The position numbers and the translations under genes are program-made. From assembly GCA_945830055.1 (NCBI GenBank), contig CALZXH010000003.1:1-64000 (forward strand): a stretch of 64,000 nt of DNA. Direction: 5' to 3'. The notes under the pieces are model-generated. The model made no database searches, was not told the DNA's origin, and saw nothing but the letters and a program-made list of their open reading frames with translations. This document shows, piece by piece, positions 33,978 to 43,486 of the stretch (position 1 is its first letter; every line of letters begins with the position of its first letter). This stretch comes from an uncultured Prevotella sp. (GTDB taxonomy: Bacteria; Bacteroidota; Bacteroidia; Bacteroidales; Bacteroidaceae).

Positions 33978-35819
33978 ATGTTCCGTATGAGAAACTTACA
34001 TAAAATATTCCCTTTGGTCCTGTTCATGGGTGGCATGGTGGCTGTATCGTGCTCCGGTGATTGGGACGACCACTATGACCTGCAAGATGTGACCATCGCC
34101 AACGGTGTGAATGTCAACAGTTACCAAGGTGACATCGCTACCTACTTGACTTCTGCAGGAGATGCCACAAAGGCAATGGAGGTGCTGAGCCGTCAAGGCA
34201 TCTTCAATGAAACGAAAGCTGACGGACAATACACTTTCGTGATTTGCGATGATGCCCATTTCGATGCCTCCAAGATAGCAGATGAAAACCGCTTTGCCCA
34301 ACTGAGCGTGGCGGATATGGGTGTGATGCCCTCCAAACTGGTGACCGGCTATAACATCGAGACCCGTGCAGGCAAAAGCATCTGGGTATATGATGACGGT
34401 AAACAGTTGGACAAGCACAACATCACCAAGATAGTAAAGACCAACAACGGCTATGTATATTATATCGACGGTATGCTGGAGGTTCACCCCTCTGCCTACG
34501 AGTTGCTTCAGTCATTAGGCGACAATTACTCCACATTCAAGGAGATGGTGTTGCAATACGACTCCAAGACCTTTGACCGCGAGCACAGCCAGATTATCAG
34601 CGTTTCGTCCGATGGCCGCAACATCTACGACAGTGTGTGGGTTATCAAGAACTCCATGCTGGACCGCTATGATGAGGATGGCATTGAGACATGGAACATG
34701 CGCAGCGAGAGTTACAACACCTCGATGTTCATTCCCACCAATGACCAGATCAAGAAAGCCATCGATGATGCCTGCGACAGCATCCCCGTATGGCTCAACC
34801 GCCCCGCTACCGCCGCTGATACCGCCAAGTTCAAGCAATGGATTATCCAGGCCTGCTTCTCTGACCGCAGATTAGAAGCGAGCGAGGTGAACGTCTCGGC
34901 TCCTGACTTCAAGTGCGTGGAGGGTTATCAGGAAATCATCAACATTGCCACAGATGCCGTTACCTACAAGGTGACCACACCGGCATGGTGGAGGCCCGCC
35001 GTGCAGAAGGTGGATGTGGCCAATGCCGTGACACTGAGCAACGGTATGGCCTATTACTGCCAGACACTGAAGATACCCAACCACATTGTTATCTATCGCA
35101 TCAAGTCACGCTTCTACGAACTGTGGGATGCCTGCTCTGATGCACAGAAGGAGCAATACTTCAGATGGACCAATTTCGTGGATCCGATGATCATCAAGGA
35201 TTGTCAAGGTCAGTTTGACCTCGTGGCCAGCGGAAGTGCCGAATGGCCCAGCATCTTCTATCACAACCTGTGTGCCATCCCCAGTGCCGCAGCAATGGAA
35301 GAAGGCAGCCCCTGCTCTGTGGAATACGACGGATTGCTCTACAACGAGAGCACAGGCCAGTTGGCAGAATGTCAGTTGCCCGCAGGCGAATACTATTTGC
35401 GAATGGGCTTCAAACACTCTCTGCTCTACTCGCTGAGCATCGCTTTCAACAACAGTTGGTTGGTGGAAGACATGTGTATGCACGCACAGGGATCAAACTT
35501 CCACTTCGACCGTGGAGCGGCCAGTGAGGTGCCCCACTTGGGAGAAGACGTGGGTATCGCCTATCCCGAAGGCTTTGACGTGGACTACTGGCAGACACAG
35601 AACGAGAAGGCCATTGCCTATGACACCGACGGCTATACCGTGGGCATTGTCAACATGCCGAAATCAGGCAACTTCACCATCCGTGTCACCTCCAACGACA
35701 TGTCACAGATATATAAGAACGCCTTGGACAGCGGACAAGTGCTGAACAGAGACAAGAACAACGTGAACCAACTGATGATGTATCACTGGTGCCTGCGTCC
35801 CACTCACAACAACTACTAA
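33978..35819 (+). CDS. Fasciclin-related surface lipoprotein (third)
   Basis: 613 residues; lipobox AVSC (Cys25) then SGDWDDHYD. Only weak FAS1 similarity is visible ('QYTFVICDDAHFD', 'NTSMFIPTNDQIKKAIDDA'); the repeats look more divergent than in the two sister proteins. The C-terminal third has a beta-rich segment ('AGEYYLRMGFKHSLLYS', 'SGNFTIRVTSNDM'). It directly precedes the second SusC by 12 bp, as the first Fas protein precedes the first SusC, so each pair may have its own upstream Fas partner. Confidence 0.75.
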   Translation: MFRMRNLHKIFPLVLFMGGMVAVSCSGDWDDHYDLQDVTIANGVNVNSYQGDIATYLTSAGDATKAMEVLSRQGIFNETKADGQYTFVICDDAHFDASKIADENRFAQLSVADMGVMPSKLVTGYNIETRAGKSIWVYDDGKQLDKHNITKIVKTNNGYVYYIDGMLEVHPSAYELLQSLGDNYSTFKEMVLQYDSKTFDREHSQIISVSSDGRNIYDSVWVIKNSMLDRYDEDGIETWNMRSESYNTSMFIPTNDQIKKAIDDACDSIPVWLNRPATAADTAKFKQWIIQACFSDRRLEASEVNVSAPDFKCVEGYQEIINIATDAVTYKVTTPAWWRPAVQKVDVANAVTLSNGMAYYCQTLKIPNHIVIYRIKSRFYELWDACSDAQKEQYFRWTNFVDPMIIKDCQGQFDLVASGSAEWPSIFYHNLCAIPSAAAMEEGSPCSVEYDGLLYNESTGQLAECQLPAGEYYLRMGFKHSLLYSLSIAFNNSWLVEDMCMHAQGSNFHFDRGAASEVPHLGEDVGIAYPEGFDVDYWQTQNEKAIAYDTDGYTVGIVNMPKSGNFTIRVTSNDMSQIYKNALDSGQVLNRDKNNVNQLMMYHWCLRPTHNNY

Positions 35820-35831
35820 CAGAACAGCATT

Positions 35832-38800
35832 ATGAAGAAACTGAATATACTTGTTGCAGCCTGCCTAATGGCAGTCACAGCAACAGCTCAAGGAATCAAG
35901 ATTACCTCGCACATCAAGGGCGCCAATGGTTTGCCCGTTAGCGGAGCTATCGTCTCGGTGATAGGCGAAAAGGCATCTGCACTGTCAGACGAGACAGGTG
36001 AATTTACCATTGAAGCAGGCTCTGACAACGCCGTGGTATCCATCAAGGCCGAAGGATATTATGCCAAGGAGATGCCTCTGAGTTATCTGAAAAAGCTGTC
36101 ACGCAAGAGAAACAGCGTGATTACACTGATGTCAGAAAAAGACCCTTTGTATGTGGGAGAGGTAAATACCATCCACGGCAAGGTGCTTGCAGGCAACAAG
36201 CCTACCACTGTTAGTACCGTGGCAGTGAAAGACTTTACTGAGAAACAAGACCTTGGTGCTGCCATCAGAGACAACATCGCTGGTCTGCAGGTGATAGAGA
36301 AGAGCGGAATGCCAGGCGAAGGTTCCTACATGAACATCCGCGGTATTCATACCTTTGTGGCCGAGAACAATCCGCTTATCGTAGTCAACGGCGTGCCCCA
36401 CTTCGGCAATCAGGATGTGTCGAGCGTCATCAACGGCTACTCACGCAGTATGCTTTTCGGCTATGATCCCAAGGATATCCGCAGCGTCACCGTGCTGAAA
36501 GGTGCCGATGCCGCACAATGGGGATCATTGGGAAGCAACGGTGTGATTCTGATTGAGACACAACAGGCCACCTCTGACAACCTGGACACTCGTGTCAGCT
36601 TCAGCGGTTCGTATGGTTTCAACCTCAAACCCAAGAGCGTACCCGTGCTGAACTCCTCAGAATACAAGGGCTACATGCAAGACATTGGCATGACCCTCTA
36701 TCCCACCATGAACGCTTTGGTGAGCGACTACCCCTTCCTCAACAACGGAGCTTACAGCAACTCACACCTGTTCAACGAGGATACCGACTGGATGAAAGAC
36801 ATCCAGCACACGGGCTTCACCACCGAGAACTTGTTCAGAGTGGAGGGAGGAGACGAGATTGCCAAGTACAACATTTCATTTGGATATACCGGTAATCAGG
36901 GAACCGTTCGCAACACCAACACCGACCGCTACCACACATTGATTAGTGCCAACGTGCTGGCAAGCAGAAAGGTGGATATCTTTGCCAATGTGGGACTTGC
37001 CTATATCACCGGCAACTACCAGAACATGGGTATGCAAATGGAGACCAACCCCATCCTGTCGGCATACCACACCATGCCTCTTATCCATGCCAATGAGAAG
37101 CAGAACGACGGAACGATACTGAGCAACCTTGCCGCTTACAACTTCTGGAACACATCATCCAACCCCATGTTTGCCTATGACAACGTGAGCAACCCCATGG
37201 CTTTGGTGAACACTTTGGAAGCTAAGGACAAGATATACGACGTGAACACTCAGGCTGGTATCAACTTCCGCTGGAACGAATACCTCACCCTGACGGGAAT
37301 CGTGAACCTCTATTATAATTATGTAGAGGAAACCATGTTCATCCCCGGCATGACCCGACAGACCATCATCCCACAGGTGTATGGCACCGGCAAGAACAAG
37401 GTGAGCAACAGCGTGACCACACAGGACGTGAACACCTTCATTGCCCAAGGTACCTATAAACGCATATTCAATAAGGTGCACGACCTAAACGTATTGGCTT
37501 CTGCCAAGATGATCATGAAAAAGAACGAGATTGACATCTCTGAGGGTTACAACACCGCCAGCGACGACTACCAGACACTGAACAACACCAACGACGGTAA
37601 GCGCACCTACGGCGACTTGATCGAGTGGAATTATTTAGGCTTCAACCTCTACGGAAACTACACCTACAACAACATCGTGCGCACAGCCCTCGGATTGGCC
37701 GTGGATGGAACCAGCGTATCAGGTTCTGATGCCTCACGCTGGGGATTCTTCCCCAGTGCCAGCGCCACCGTGATGCTTGCCAACATGGGCATCCTGCCCT
37801 CTTGGGTGAATCAGTTGAACCTCACTGTGGAGGGAAGTTTGACGGGTAACAGCCGCTTCTCATCCAACTACGGAAAGAATTATTACGTAGGAAACAACTA
37901 CTTCACCTACGGCTCCATCCAGCGCTCCAATATGCCCAACACCAAATTGCAGTGGGAAAAGAAGAGCCAGTTGGACTTGGGACTTGATATGGCACTGTTG
38001 GAAAACCGCATCAATGTGGGCTTCAACTTCTTCACAAGCCATGCCTATGACTTGCTTCTCAACAGCAACGTGTCGGCCGTTTATGGATCATACAACTATT
38101 ATGAGAACAGTGGAACTATCAACACCACCGGTTTCGAGGCCTCACTTCGTGTGAATCCCTTCCACACTAAGGACTGGGACATCGTATTGGGTGCCACCAT
38201 CGCCACTGCCAAGAGCACCATCAAATCGTTGGGCGGCAACAGAAGCATGGTGATTGACTACACCGGCTTCAACGATGATGACGCACAGATAATCATGGCT
38301 GTAGGCAGCAAGCCCTACGAGTTCTATGGTTATCAGACCAACGGAATCTACCGCACCACAGAGGAAGCCAAGCAGGCAGGTTTAGTGAACAGCAGCGGCG
38401 ATGCCTATCAGGCAGGTGACGTGCGCTTTGTGGATATGAACGGTGACGGTGTCATCAACGAGCAAGACAAGGTGAGCCTCGGCAGCACCATGCCCGACTT
38501 CTATGGCGGTATCAATCTCTCTGTGCGCTTCAAGCAGTTTGTGTTGGATGCCAACTTTGCATACTCTGTAGGCGGCAAGGTGTATAATGCTACCCGCCGT
38601 CAGTTGGAGTCGATGGACAACTTCTATAACCAATCCACCGCCATACTCAACCGCTGGCAGGTGGAGGGACAGGAGACCTCGATGCCCCGTGCCAACTACA
38701 ATGATCCGTTGGGCAACAACAACTTCTCTGACCGTTGGATTGAGAAAGGCGACTATCTGAAACTTCGCAGCGTGAAACTTACCTACAACTTCAAGAAACT

Positions 38801-38981
38801 GTTCAACGTGGTTCGTTCAGGTAGCGTATTCGTGGCAGCAGAAAACCTGTTCTCGCTGACCAAATATCTGGGCAGCGACCCCGAGTTTGCCTATTCCTAT
38901 TCAGAAAACCTTCGTGGCTTTGACTATGCCAAGACGGCATTGCCCATCACCATCAAGGCAGGCTTCAACATCAATCTCTAA
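35832..38981 (+). CDS. SusC-like TonB-dependent glycan importer (second pair)
   Basis: 1049 residues, signal peptide to about residue 20 (ATAQ), a regulatory-like beta-sandwich (about 22-105), then a plug with 'AIRDNIAGLQVIEKSGMPGE', 'IRSVTVLKGADAAQWGSLGS' and a barrel ending 'LPITIKAGFNINL'. It is clearly a different subfamily from the first SusC: the plug reads 'MNIRGIHTFVAENNPLIVVN' and the linker between domains is longer. The two importers probably accept different pectin fragments, for example differing in length, methylation or side chains; this is inference. Confidence 0.94.
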   Translation: MKKLNILVAACLMAVTATAQGIKITSHIKGANGLPVSGAIVSVIGEKASALSDETGEFTIEAGSDNAVVSIKAEGYYAKEMPLSYLKKLSRKRNSVITLMSEKDPLYVGEVNTIHGKVLAGNKPTTVSTVAVKDFTEKQDLGAAIRDNIAGLQVIEKSGMPGEGSYMNIRGIHTFVAENNPLIVVNGVPHFGNQDVSSVINGYSRSMLFGYDPKDIRSVTVLKGADAAQWGSLGSNGVILIETQQATSDNLDTRVSFSGSYGFNLKPKSVPVLNSSEYKGYMQDIGMTLYPTMNALVSDYPFLNNGAYSNSHLFNEDTDWMKDIQHTGFTTENLFRVEGGDEIAKYNISFGYTGNQGTVRNTNTDRYHTLISANVLASRKVDIFANVGLAYITGNYQNMGMQMETNPILSAYHTMPLIHANEKQNDGTILSNLAAYNFWNTSSNPMFAYDNVSNPMALVNTLEAKDKIYDVNTQAGINFRWNEYLTLTGIVNLYYNYVEETMFIPGMTRQTIIPQVYGTGKNKVSNSVTTQDVNTFIAQGTYKRIFNKVHDLNVLASAKMIMKKNEIDISEGYNTASDDYQTLNNTNDGKRTYGDLIEWNYLGFNLYGNYTYNNIVRTALGLAVDGTSVSGSDASRWGFFPSASATVMLANMGILPSWVNQLNLTVEGSLTGNSRFSSNYGKNYYVGNNYFTYGSIQRSNMPNTKLQWEKKSQLDLGLDMALLENRINVGFNFFTSHAYDLLLNSNVSAVYGSYNYYENSGTINTTGFEASLRVNPFHTKDWDIVLGATIATAKSTIKSLGGNRSMVIDYTGFNDDDAQIIMAVGSKPYEFYGYQTNGIYRTTEEAKQAGLVNSSGDAYQAGDVRFVDMNGDGVINEQDKVSLGSTMPDFYGGINLSVRFKQFVLDANFAYSVGGKVYNATRRQLESMDNFYNQSTAILNRWQVEGQETSMPRANYNDPLGNNNFSDRWIEKGDYLKLRSVKLTYNFKKLFNVVRSGSVFVAAENLFSLTKYLGSDPEFAYSYSENLRGFDYAKTALPITIKAGFNINL

Positions 38982-39003
38982 TCTCACCTAAACAATAGAA
39001 GAC

Positions 39004-40842
39004 ATGAAAATTTCAAGCAAAATATTGGCACTCACTCTGGTTGCATCTGCCACGATGCTCCAGTCGTGCAACGATTATTTTGATACAGACCCGAAGAACA
39101 TCATCAACACCGAGGACTATATTGCCCAGGAAGATGAGATGTATCGAGGCTACATGGGTATTCTGAACTGTGTGCAGAAAGCTGGTGACCATGCTATCTT
39201 CCTTACAGACACACGCGGTGCCGTGCTGGAGACCACAGACAATGCTCCCACCGAACTGAAGAGCATCTATAACTGGGGCACCACCAACGGCAACAGCTAT
39301 GCCGACCCCACCTGCTACTATTCCATCATCGTGTCCTGCAACGACTACATCTTCAAGATGGGCGAATACAAGCGCCGAGTTGGCAACAGCATGACAGAGA
39401 ATGGACAGAAGCAGTATTACAACCTCATCAGCGGTTCGCTGCGCCTCAAGGTGTGGGCCTACCTGATGCTGGGCAAAATCTATGGCGAAGCCTACTGGTT
39501 TGACGATCCCTTGACAGAGAAGAAAGAGCTGAGCGATGCCTCAGTGTTCACCAAGTGCAACATGAAGGAGCTGGCCGACCGCTGCATCAACCTGTTGGAG
39601 AATGGCATCACCGTCAACGACGAGCACATCAGCGCCAATCAGGAGGTGGAATGGTTCAAGTGGTTAGACCCCGAACGCGAAGACCGTGCCCTGTTCCGCC
39701 AGTGGCAGTATGTCACCCCTCCTGCCATCATCCTCAACGCCGAGTTCCGTTCATGGCGCGCCAGCTATATGGACGAAGGTGCCGCACAGGGCGACTGGCA
39801 GTGGATCCGCGACAACGTGCTCGACTACATCAGGAACACACAAGCCAGCGTGGAGGCAGACTATCAGGCAGGCACCGACTGGCGCGGCATTGTGACATCC
39901 GCCCACATTGCATCGGGCGATATGTTCCAGTTGTCACAGAAGATTCAGAGCGACATGGTGGGCTCATACTCCAATATCTTCTACACCGAGGATTTGGGCT
40001 CCACCTATCAGCTCATCAGCACCATTATCTACAACTATGACAACGACCAGAAGAACAGACTGGTGCAGTATTTCTGCCCCGAATACCCCGATGCAGAGTC
40101 GTTCTACCTGCAGCCCTCTGAGTATGGTATCAACCTGTACCCGGGCAAGGATGTGCGCAGCATGGAGCAGGGATGGATTATGACCACTCTCGGCGGCAAG
40201 AAGTGCATCGACAAGTACTATTACGGTTATGACTACACCAACCGCAGGTATTCCTATCTCGACGGTAAGGAGATATTCAAGATTCAGCCTGCCATTCCCA
40301 CATTCCGCGGACACGACCTGCACTTCCTGTTGGCAGAGGCAGAAGCCCATCTCGGACATTTTGAGGTGGCATACTATCTGCTGAATTACGGTGTGGGCAG
40401 CCGCTTTGCCGACAAGGTAATTCCCGCCGGCGGCGAATGGGATCTGCGCTATCAGGATTGGTTAGGAGGCAGCGGTGGTTACAGCAACCTCGGTATTGCA
40501 GGTGCTGCCAACGGCACTGTGCATGCACTCCCCCATCCGGGTTCAGCCGACTTCGGCCTCTACTCCACCGAGGAATTGCTGAAGAAGTATGACTGGGCAC
40601 TGGCCGATGAGAACATCAAGGAATATGTGGCTGAAGGCAAGTCATACGGCTACCTGTGCAAGATTGCCGAGCGTTACAGCAACAGTGCCTTCCGCAACGG
40701 CAACATGGAAGAGGCACGCGACAGTGTTGCCAAGCGCATTGCGCCCAAATATCCTGCTGCCAGACAAAGTCATGTAATCAGCAGCATCAAGGGTAGCGGC
40801 TATTTTGTGAACTGGGATTTACAGGGTATCAGCAACCAATGA
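39004..40842 (+). CDS. SusD-like glycan-binding lipoprotein (second pair)
   Basis: 612 residues, SusD/RagB family, longer than the first SusD by about 86 residues. Lipobox LQSC (Cys22) then NDYFDTDPKN. Helical blocks 'LISGSLRLKVWAYLMLGKIYGEAYW' (split here by a conserved 'GEAYWFDD') and the C-terminal 'LKKYDWALADENIKEYVAEG' correspond to the family. The gene is 22 bp after its SusC and ends the run of transport genes; a 104-bp gap with no terminator leads to the next gene. Confidence 0.92.
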   Translation: MKISSKILALTLVASATMLQSCNDYFDTDPKNIINTEDYIAQEDEMYRGYMGILNCVQKAGDHAIFLTDTRGAVLETTDNAPTELKSIYNWGTTNGNSYADPTCYYSIIVSCNDYIFKMGEYKRRVGNSMTENGQKQYYNLISGSLRLKVWAYLMLGKIYGEAYWFDDPLTEKKELSDASVFTKCNMKELADRCINLLENGITVNDEHISANQEVEWFKWLDPEREDRALFRQWQYVTPPAIILNAEFRSWRASYMDEGAAQGDWQWIRDNVLDYIRNTQASVEADYQAGTDWRGIVTSAHIASGDMFQLSQKIQSDMVGSYSNIFYTEDLGSTYQLISTIIYNYDNDQKNRLVQYFCPEYPDAESFYLQPSEYGINLYPGKDVRSMEQGWIMTTLGGKKCIDKYYYGYDYTNRRYSYLDGKEIFKIQPAIPTFRGHDLHFLLAEAEAHLGHFEVAYYLLNYGVGSRFADKVIPAGGEWDLRYQDWLGGSGGYSNLGIAGAANGTVHALPHPGSADFGLYSTEELLKKYDWALADENIKEYVAEGKSYGYLCKIAERYSNSAFRNGNMEEARDSVAKRIAPKYPAARQSHVISSIKGSGYFVNWDLQGISNQ

Positions 40843-40946
40843 TACCCTGCCCCTGCTCCTTATGATGAGAATGAAGAGAGAAAAAATCTGAAAAACAAAC
40901 CAATTAGAGAATTATATTACCTATTTATTCATTTAAACTTAACACC

Positions 40947-43280
40947 ATGAAAAAATTTACATTTATGGCTTTAGCCGCCATGTTGCTGGCTCCTGCCACC
41001 ACCATGGCAGAAAGTTGGCAGAAGACAGTGACCAATGCCAGCGAATTCAAATCTGCATTCAATTCAGTGGGTGCCGGTGCTGCCGGTGAGACCTACGAGA
41101 TCATCTGCGATTGGGATGCCAGCGAAGTAGTTGCTGTAGGCAAACTGAAGCCCACACAGACCAACGGTCGCTTGGTTATCAGAAGTAACCAGACCGACTT
41201 TGACAAGATGCCCCAACTGCAGATGGCATTCGAGTGGGGAACCGACGCGCCCAGCCGTGGTGAGCTGGGTCAGATGATGTCTATCATCATTGAGAACATG
41301 AACATGGTGGGCACAGGTTCCTACCTGATGGACAACCGCCGTGCAATCTTTGCCGACACCATCGCCCTCCGCCACTGCGACATCCACGGACAGGCACGTT
41401 CTATCCTTCGTTTCGACGGTGACAAGGGAACTTTGACAGATGCTGACGGAAACAAATTAGTTGCCACTGACTACTTTGTAGATGTGATTGAAGTAAAGGA
41501 ATGCCGCATTCACGGTACTGCTCAGGCTTCAAATAACAACTGGAGTCCTTTCCGCACCTTCATTCCCTTCAACAACTTCACCGTTACCGACTGTATGTTC
41601 TATGACATGCCTTACACCAAGAGCATCTGGGAGACACGAAACCCCAACACTACCCCCTCACAGGTGAACTTCTCCAACAACATGGTATTGTTGGGACAGA
41701 ACAAGGCCATAGCAACAAGCGGTTTCACTCCATTGATGACAGGTGCCAACCTCCCCGCAGGAACAACCATCCAGATGCACAACAACATCTTTGCAGGTCC
41801 TCAGAAAGGTATCAATATCCTTGTCAACGACACCAGTTCATACAACAGCACAGTCATCACCAACGCACAAGGTGCAGTGATTATTGCACAGAACAACGTG
41901 GTGGATGAGGGTGTAAGCTATCTGAGTATGGATGAGTTGACCGCAAAACTTATGGGTGACGGTACCGTAGAGGGCTATGTTCCTTCTACAATGATAGCAT
42001 CTGGTACCATCAACCTCTCTACCGTAGAGGGCTTCTCTTGGGAAACAGGTGCCACCTTCCAGGATGCTTCCATCGACCAGTACAACATGCTGAACAGCAA
42101 TCCTTGGAAGACACAGGGCATTGACTACAATGCAGGTGAGGGAGTTTATTACATCGGTCCCTCCATTGCATACGTAGATGCCTTCCCCGTGGCTGCTAAC
42201 GTAAATATCACTGTTGACGGTCCTTCATACATCAAGGCCACCATCACTCCCGAGAAGAGCAAGTACTATGCAGGTGATGAGATCTCCATCAGTTTCAACG
42301 ACCACAACTCCGCTTACCGCACTTTGAGCACCTTCAAGGGATGGTCTGATGACGCTACTATCACAGAATCTACCCGTACCATCGTATTGGAAGGTGACTT
42401 GAACCTGACTGCCAAGTTTGAGACTGTAGTGGATGGTGTCGTTTCTCTGCTCGACTTCACCAACCTGCCAAGCAACAACATTGAAAACTATGCCGCTGAC
42501 GCATTCATCGACGAGGCTCACAAGGCTGTGGCTACCATGATGGTAGTTGACACCGTTGGTTTGGGCGAAGGTCTGGTAGCTTCTCCCTTCAACTATGTAC
42601 TGGCTACCGCTGCCAATAAGAACTTCCAGGCACGTCCCGCTAAGTTCGGTGAGGATGACATTGAAATGCAGATGCCTATCATCTCTCGTCGTAGTCCTGC
42701 CGTGGCTCACCACGGTGCCACTCCTCAGGTGAACTACGCTGTGTTTACTCTGTCCACCAAGGACTTGAAAGATATCAAGTTCTCTTGCTTCGTAGGTTCT
42801 GACAACTACATGTTCGCCAAGCAGATGGCAGACTACTCTGTGGATGGCGGTGCCACATGGACCAACTTTGCCTCCTATGAGTTGACTGAAGACGATGCCC
42901 GCGATGCAATTTTCGGAGCGGAGGAAACTCCTGGCAAGCTCTTCGGTTGGGTTGAGTTGAAGGGCAACCTTCCCGCTGCTGCCGAGAATGCAGAGAGCGT
43001 TCAGATCCGCGTTATCAGCGATCCCGCTTCTACTGCTCTCGTTAACGAGGCTGCAGGTACCATCGCTCTTGATGCCAACGACACCTTCGAGTACATCGGC
43101 AGCGTGCTGATTACAGCTGACTGCAGTGCCATCGACACCGGTATCAACGGCATCCAGACCAACAATAGCAAGGTGTTCAATACCAATGCTCCTATCTACA
43201 ACCTGATGGGTGTGCAGGTGAAGAACGCTTCTGCCAACGGTCTCTACATCCAGAACGGCAAGAAATTCTTCAAGAAATAA
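40947..43280 (+). CDS. Secreted beta-helix protein of unknown function with C-terminal secretion-type module
   Basis: 777 residues, signal peptide to about residue 21 (TMAES), not a lipoprotein. Residues about 30-400 look like a parallel beta-helix ('IIIENMNMVGTGSYLMDN', 'IALRHCDIHGQARSILRF', 'FTVTDCMFYDMPYTKS', 'IQMHNNIFAG'), similar in style to DUF4957/DUF5123 proteins of pectin loci. Residues about 400-500 form an InlB-like repeat ('TFKGWSDDA'), and about 500-730 an unassigned beta-sandwich. The protein ends 'YNLMGVQVKNASANGLYIQ' plus a basic tail, the same module as on the lyases. No lyase or esterase residues could be assigned. Pectin binding or an unrecognised activity are both possible. 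A strong terminator follows. Confidence 0.72.
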   Translation: MKKFTFMALAAMLLAPATTMAESWQKTVTNASEFKSAFNSVGAGAAGETYEIICDWDASEVVAVGKLKPTQTNGRLVIRSNQTDFDKMPQLQMAFEWGTDAPSRGELGQMMSIIIENMNMVGTGSYLMDNRRAIFADTIALRHCDIHGQARSILRFDGDKGTLTDADGNKLVATDYFVDVIEVKECRIHGTAQASNNNWSPFRTFIPFNNFTVTDCMFYDMPYTKSIWETRNPNTTPSQVNFSNNMVLLGQNKAIATSGFTPLMTGANLPAGTTIQMHNNIFAGPQKGINILVNDTSSYNSTVITNAQGAVIIAQNNVVDEGVSYLSMDELTAKLMGDGTVEGYVPSTMIASGTINLSTVEGFSWETGATFQDASIDQYNMLNSNPWKTQGIDYNAGEGVYYIGPSIAYVDAFPVAANVNITVDGPSYIKATITPEKSKYYAGDEISISFNDHNSAYRTLSTFKGWSDDATITESTRTIVLEGDLNLTAKFETVVDGVVSLLDFTNLPSNNIENYAADAFIDEAHKAVATMMVVDTVGLGEGLVASPFNYVLATAANKNFQARPAKFGEDDIEMQMPIISRRSPAVAHHGATPQVNYAVFTLSTKDLKDIKFSCFVGSDNYMFAKQMADYSVDGGATWTNFASYELTEDDARDAIFGAEETPGKLFGWVELKGNLPAAAENAESVQIRVISDPASTALVNEAAGTIALDANDTFEYIGSVLITADCSAIDTGINGIQTNNSKVFNTNAPIYNLMGVQVKNASANGLYIQNGKKFFKK

Positions 43281-43334
43281 GAGAACAACGTTTGAGGAAG
43301 GGTGCAACTAAACATCCTACCCTCAACTGAGCAC

Positions 43335-43375
43335 AGCGGAGTTGCAAGCCAAAAATTTGCAACTCCGCTTTTTTT
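43335..43375 (+). terminator. Intrinsic terminator of the transport operon
   Basis: AGCGGAGTTGCAA (43335-43347) pairs perfectly with TTGCAACTCCGCT (43357-43369), a 13-bp stem with a 9-nt loop, followed by a run of T to 43375. It lies 55 nt after the stop of the beta-helix gene. Confidence 0.92.
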
Positions 43376-43401
43376 GTATGCTTTCCGTTTGCTTTCAAAT
43401 T

Positions 43402-43461
43402 ATTCTACCCCACAAACACCAAATTATACACCCTTTATATGGAAAATAATGCCTAACTTTG
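43402..43461 (+). promoter_or_regulatory. Promoter and candidate HTCS operator of the PL1-GH3 unit
   Basis: The -7 box TAACTTTG is at 43454-43461. ATTATACACCC ends at 43433, exactly 21 nt before it, and ATTCTACCCC ends at 43411, 22 nt further up, so here both half-sites are clear. This is the best copy of the direct repeat shared by three promoters of the locus and the natural candidate site for the AraC-type domain of the HTCS. Confidence 0.7.
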
Positions 43462-43486
43462 TCGCAAACAAAAATTATCCACCATT

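Noticed and set aside
40843-40946. TACCCTGC after the second SusD, identical to part of the 24.4-kb operator
   Set aside because: No TAnnTTTG box at 21 nt or elsewhere in the gap, so the shared word is probably coincidental.
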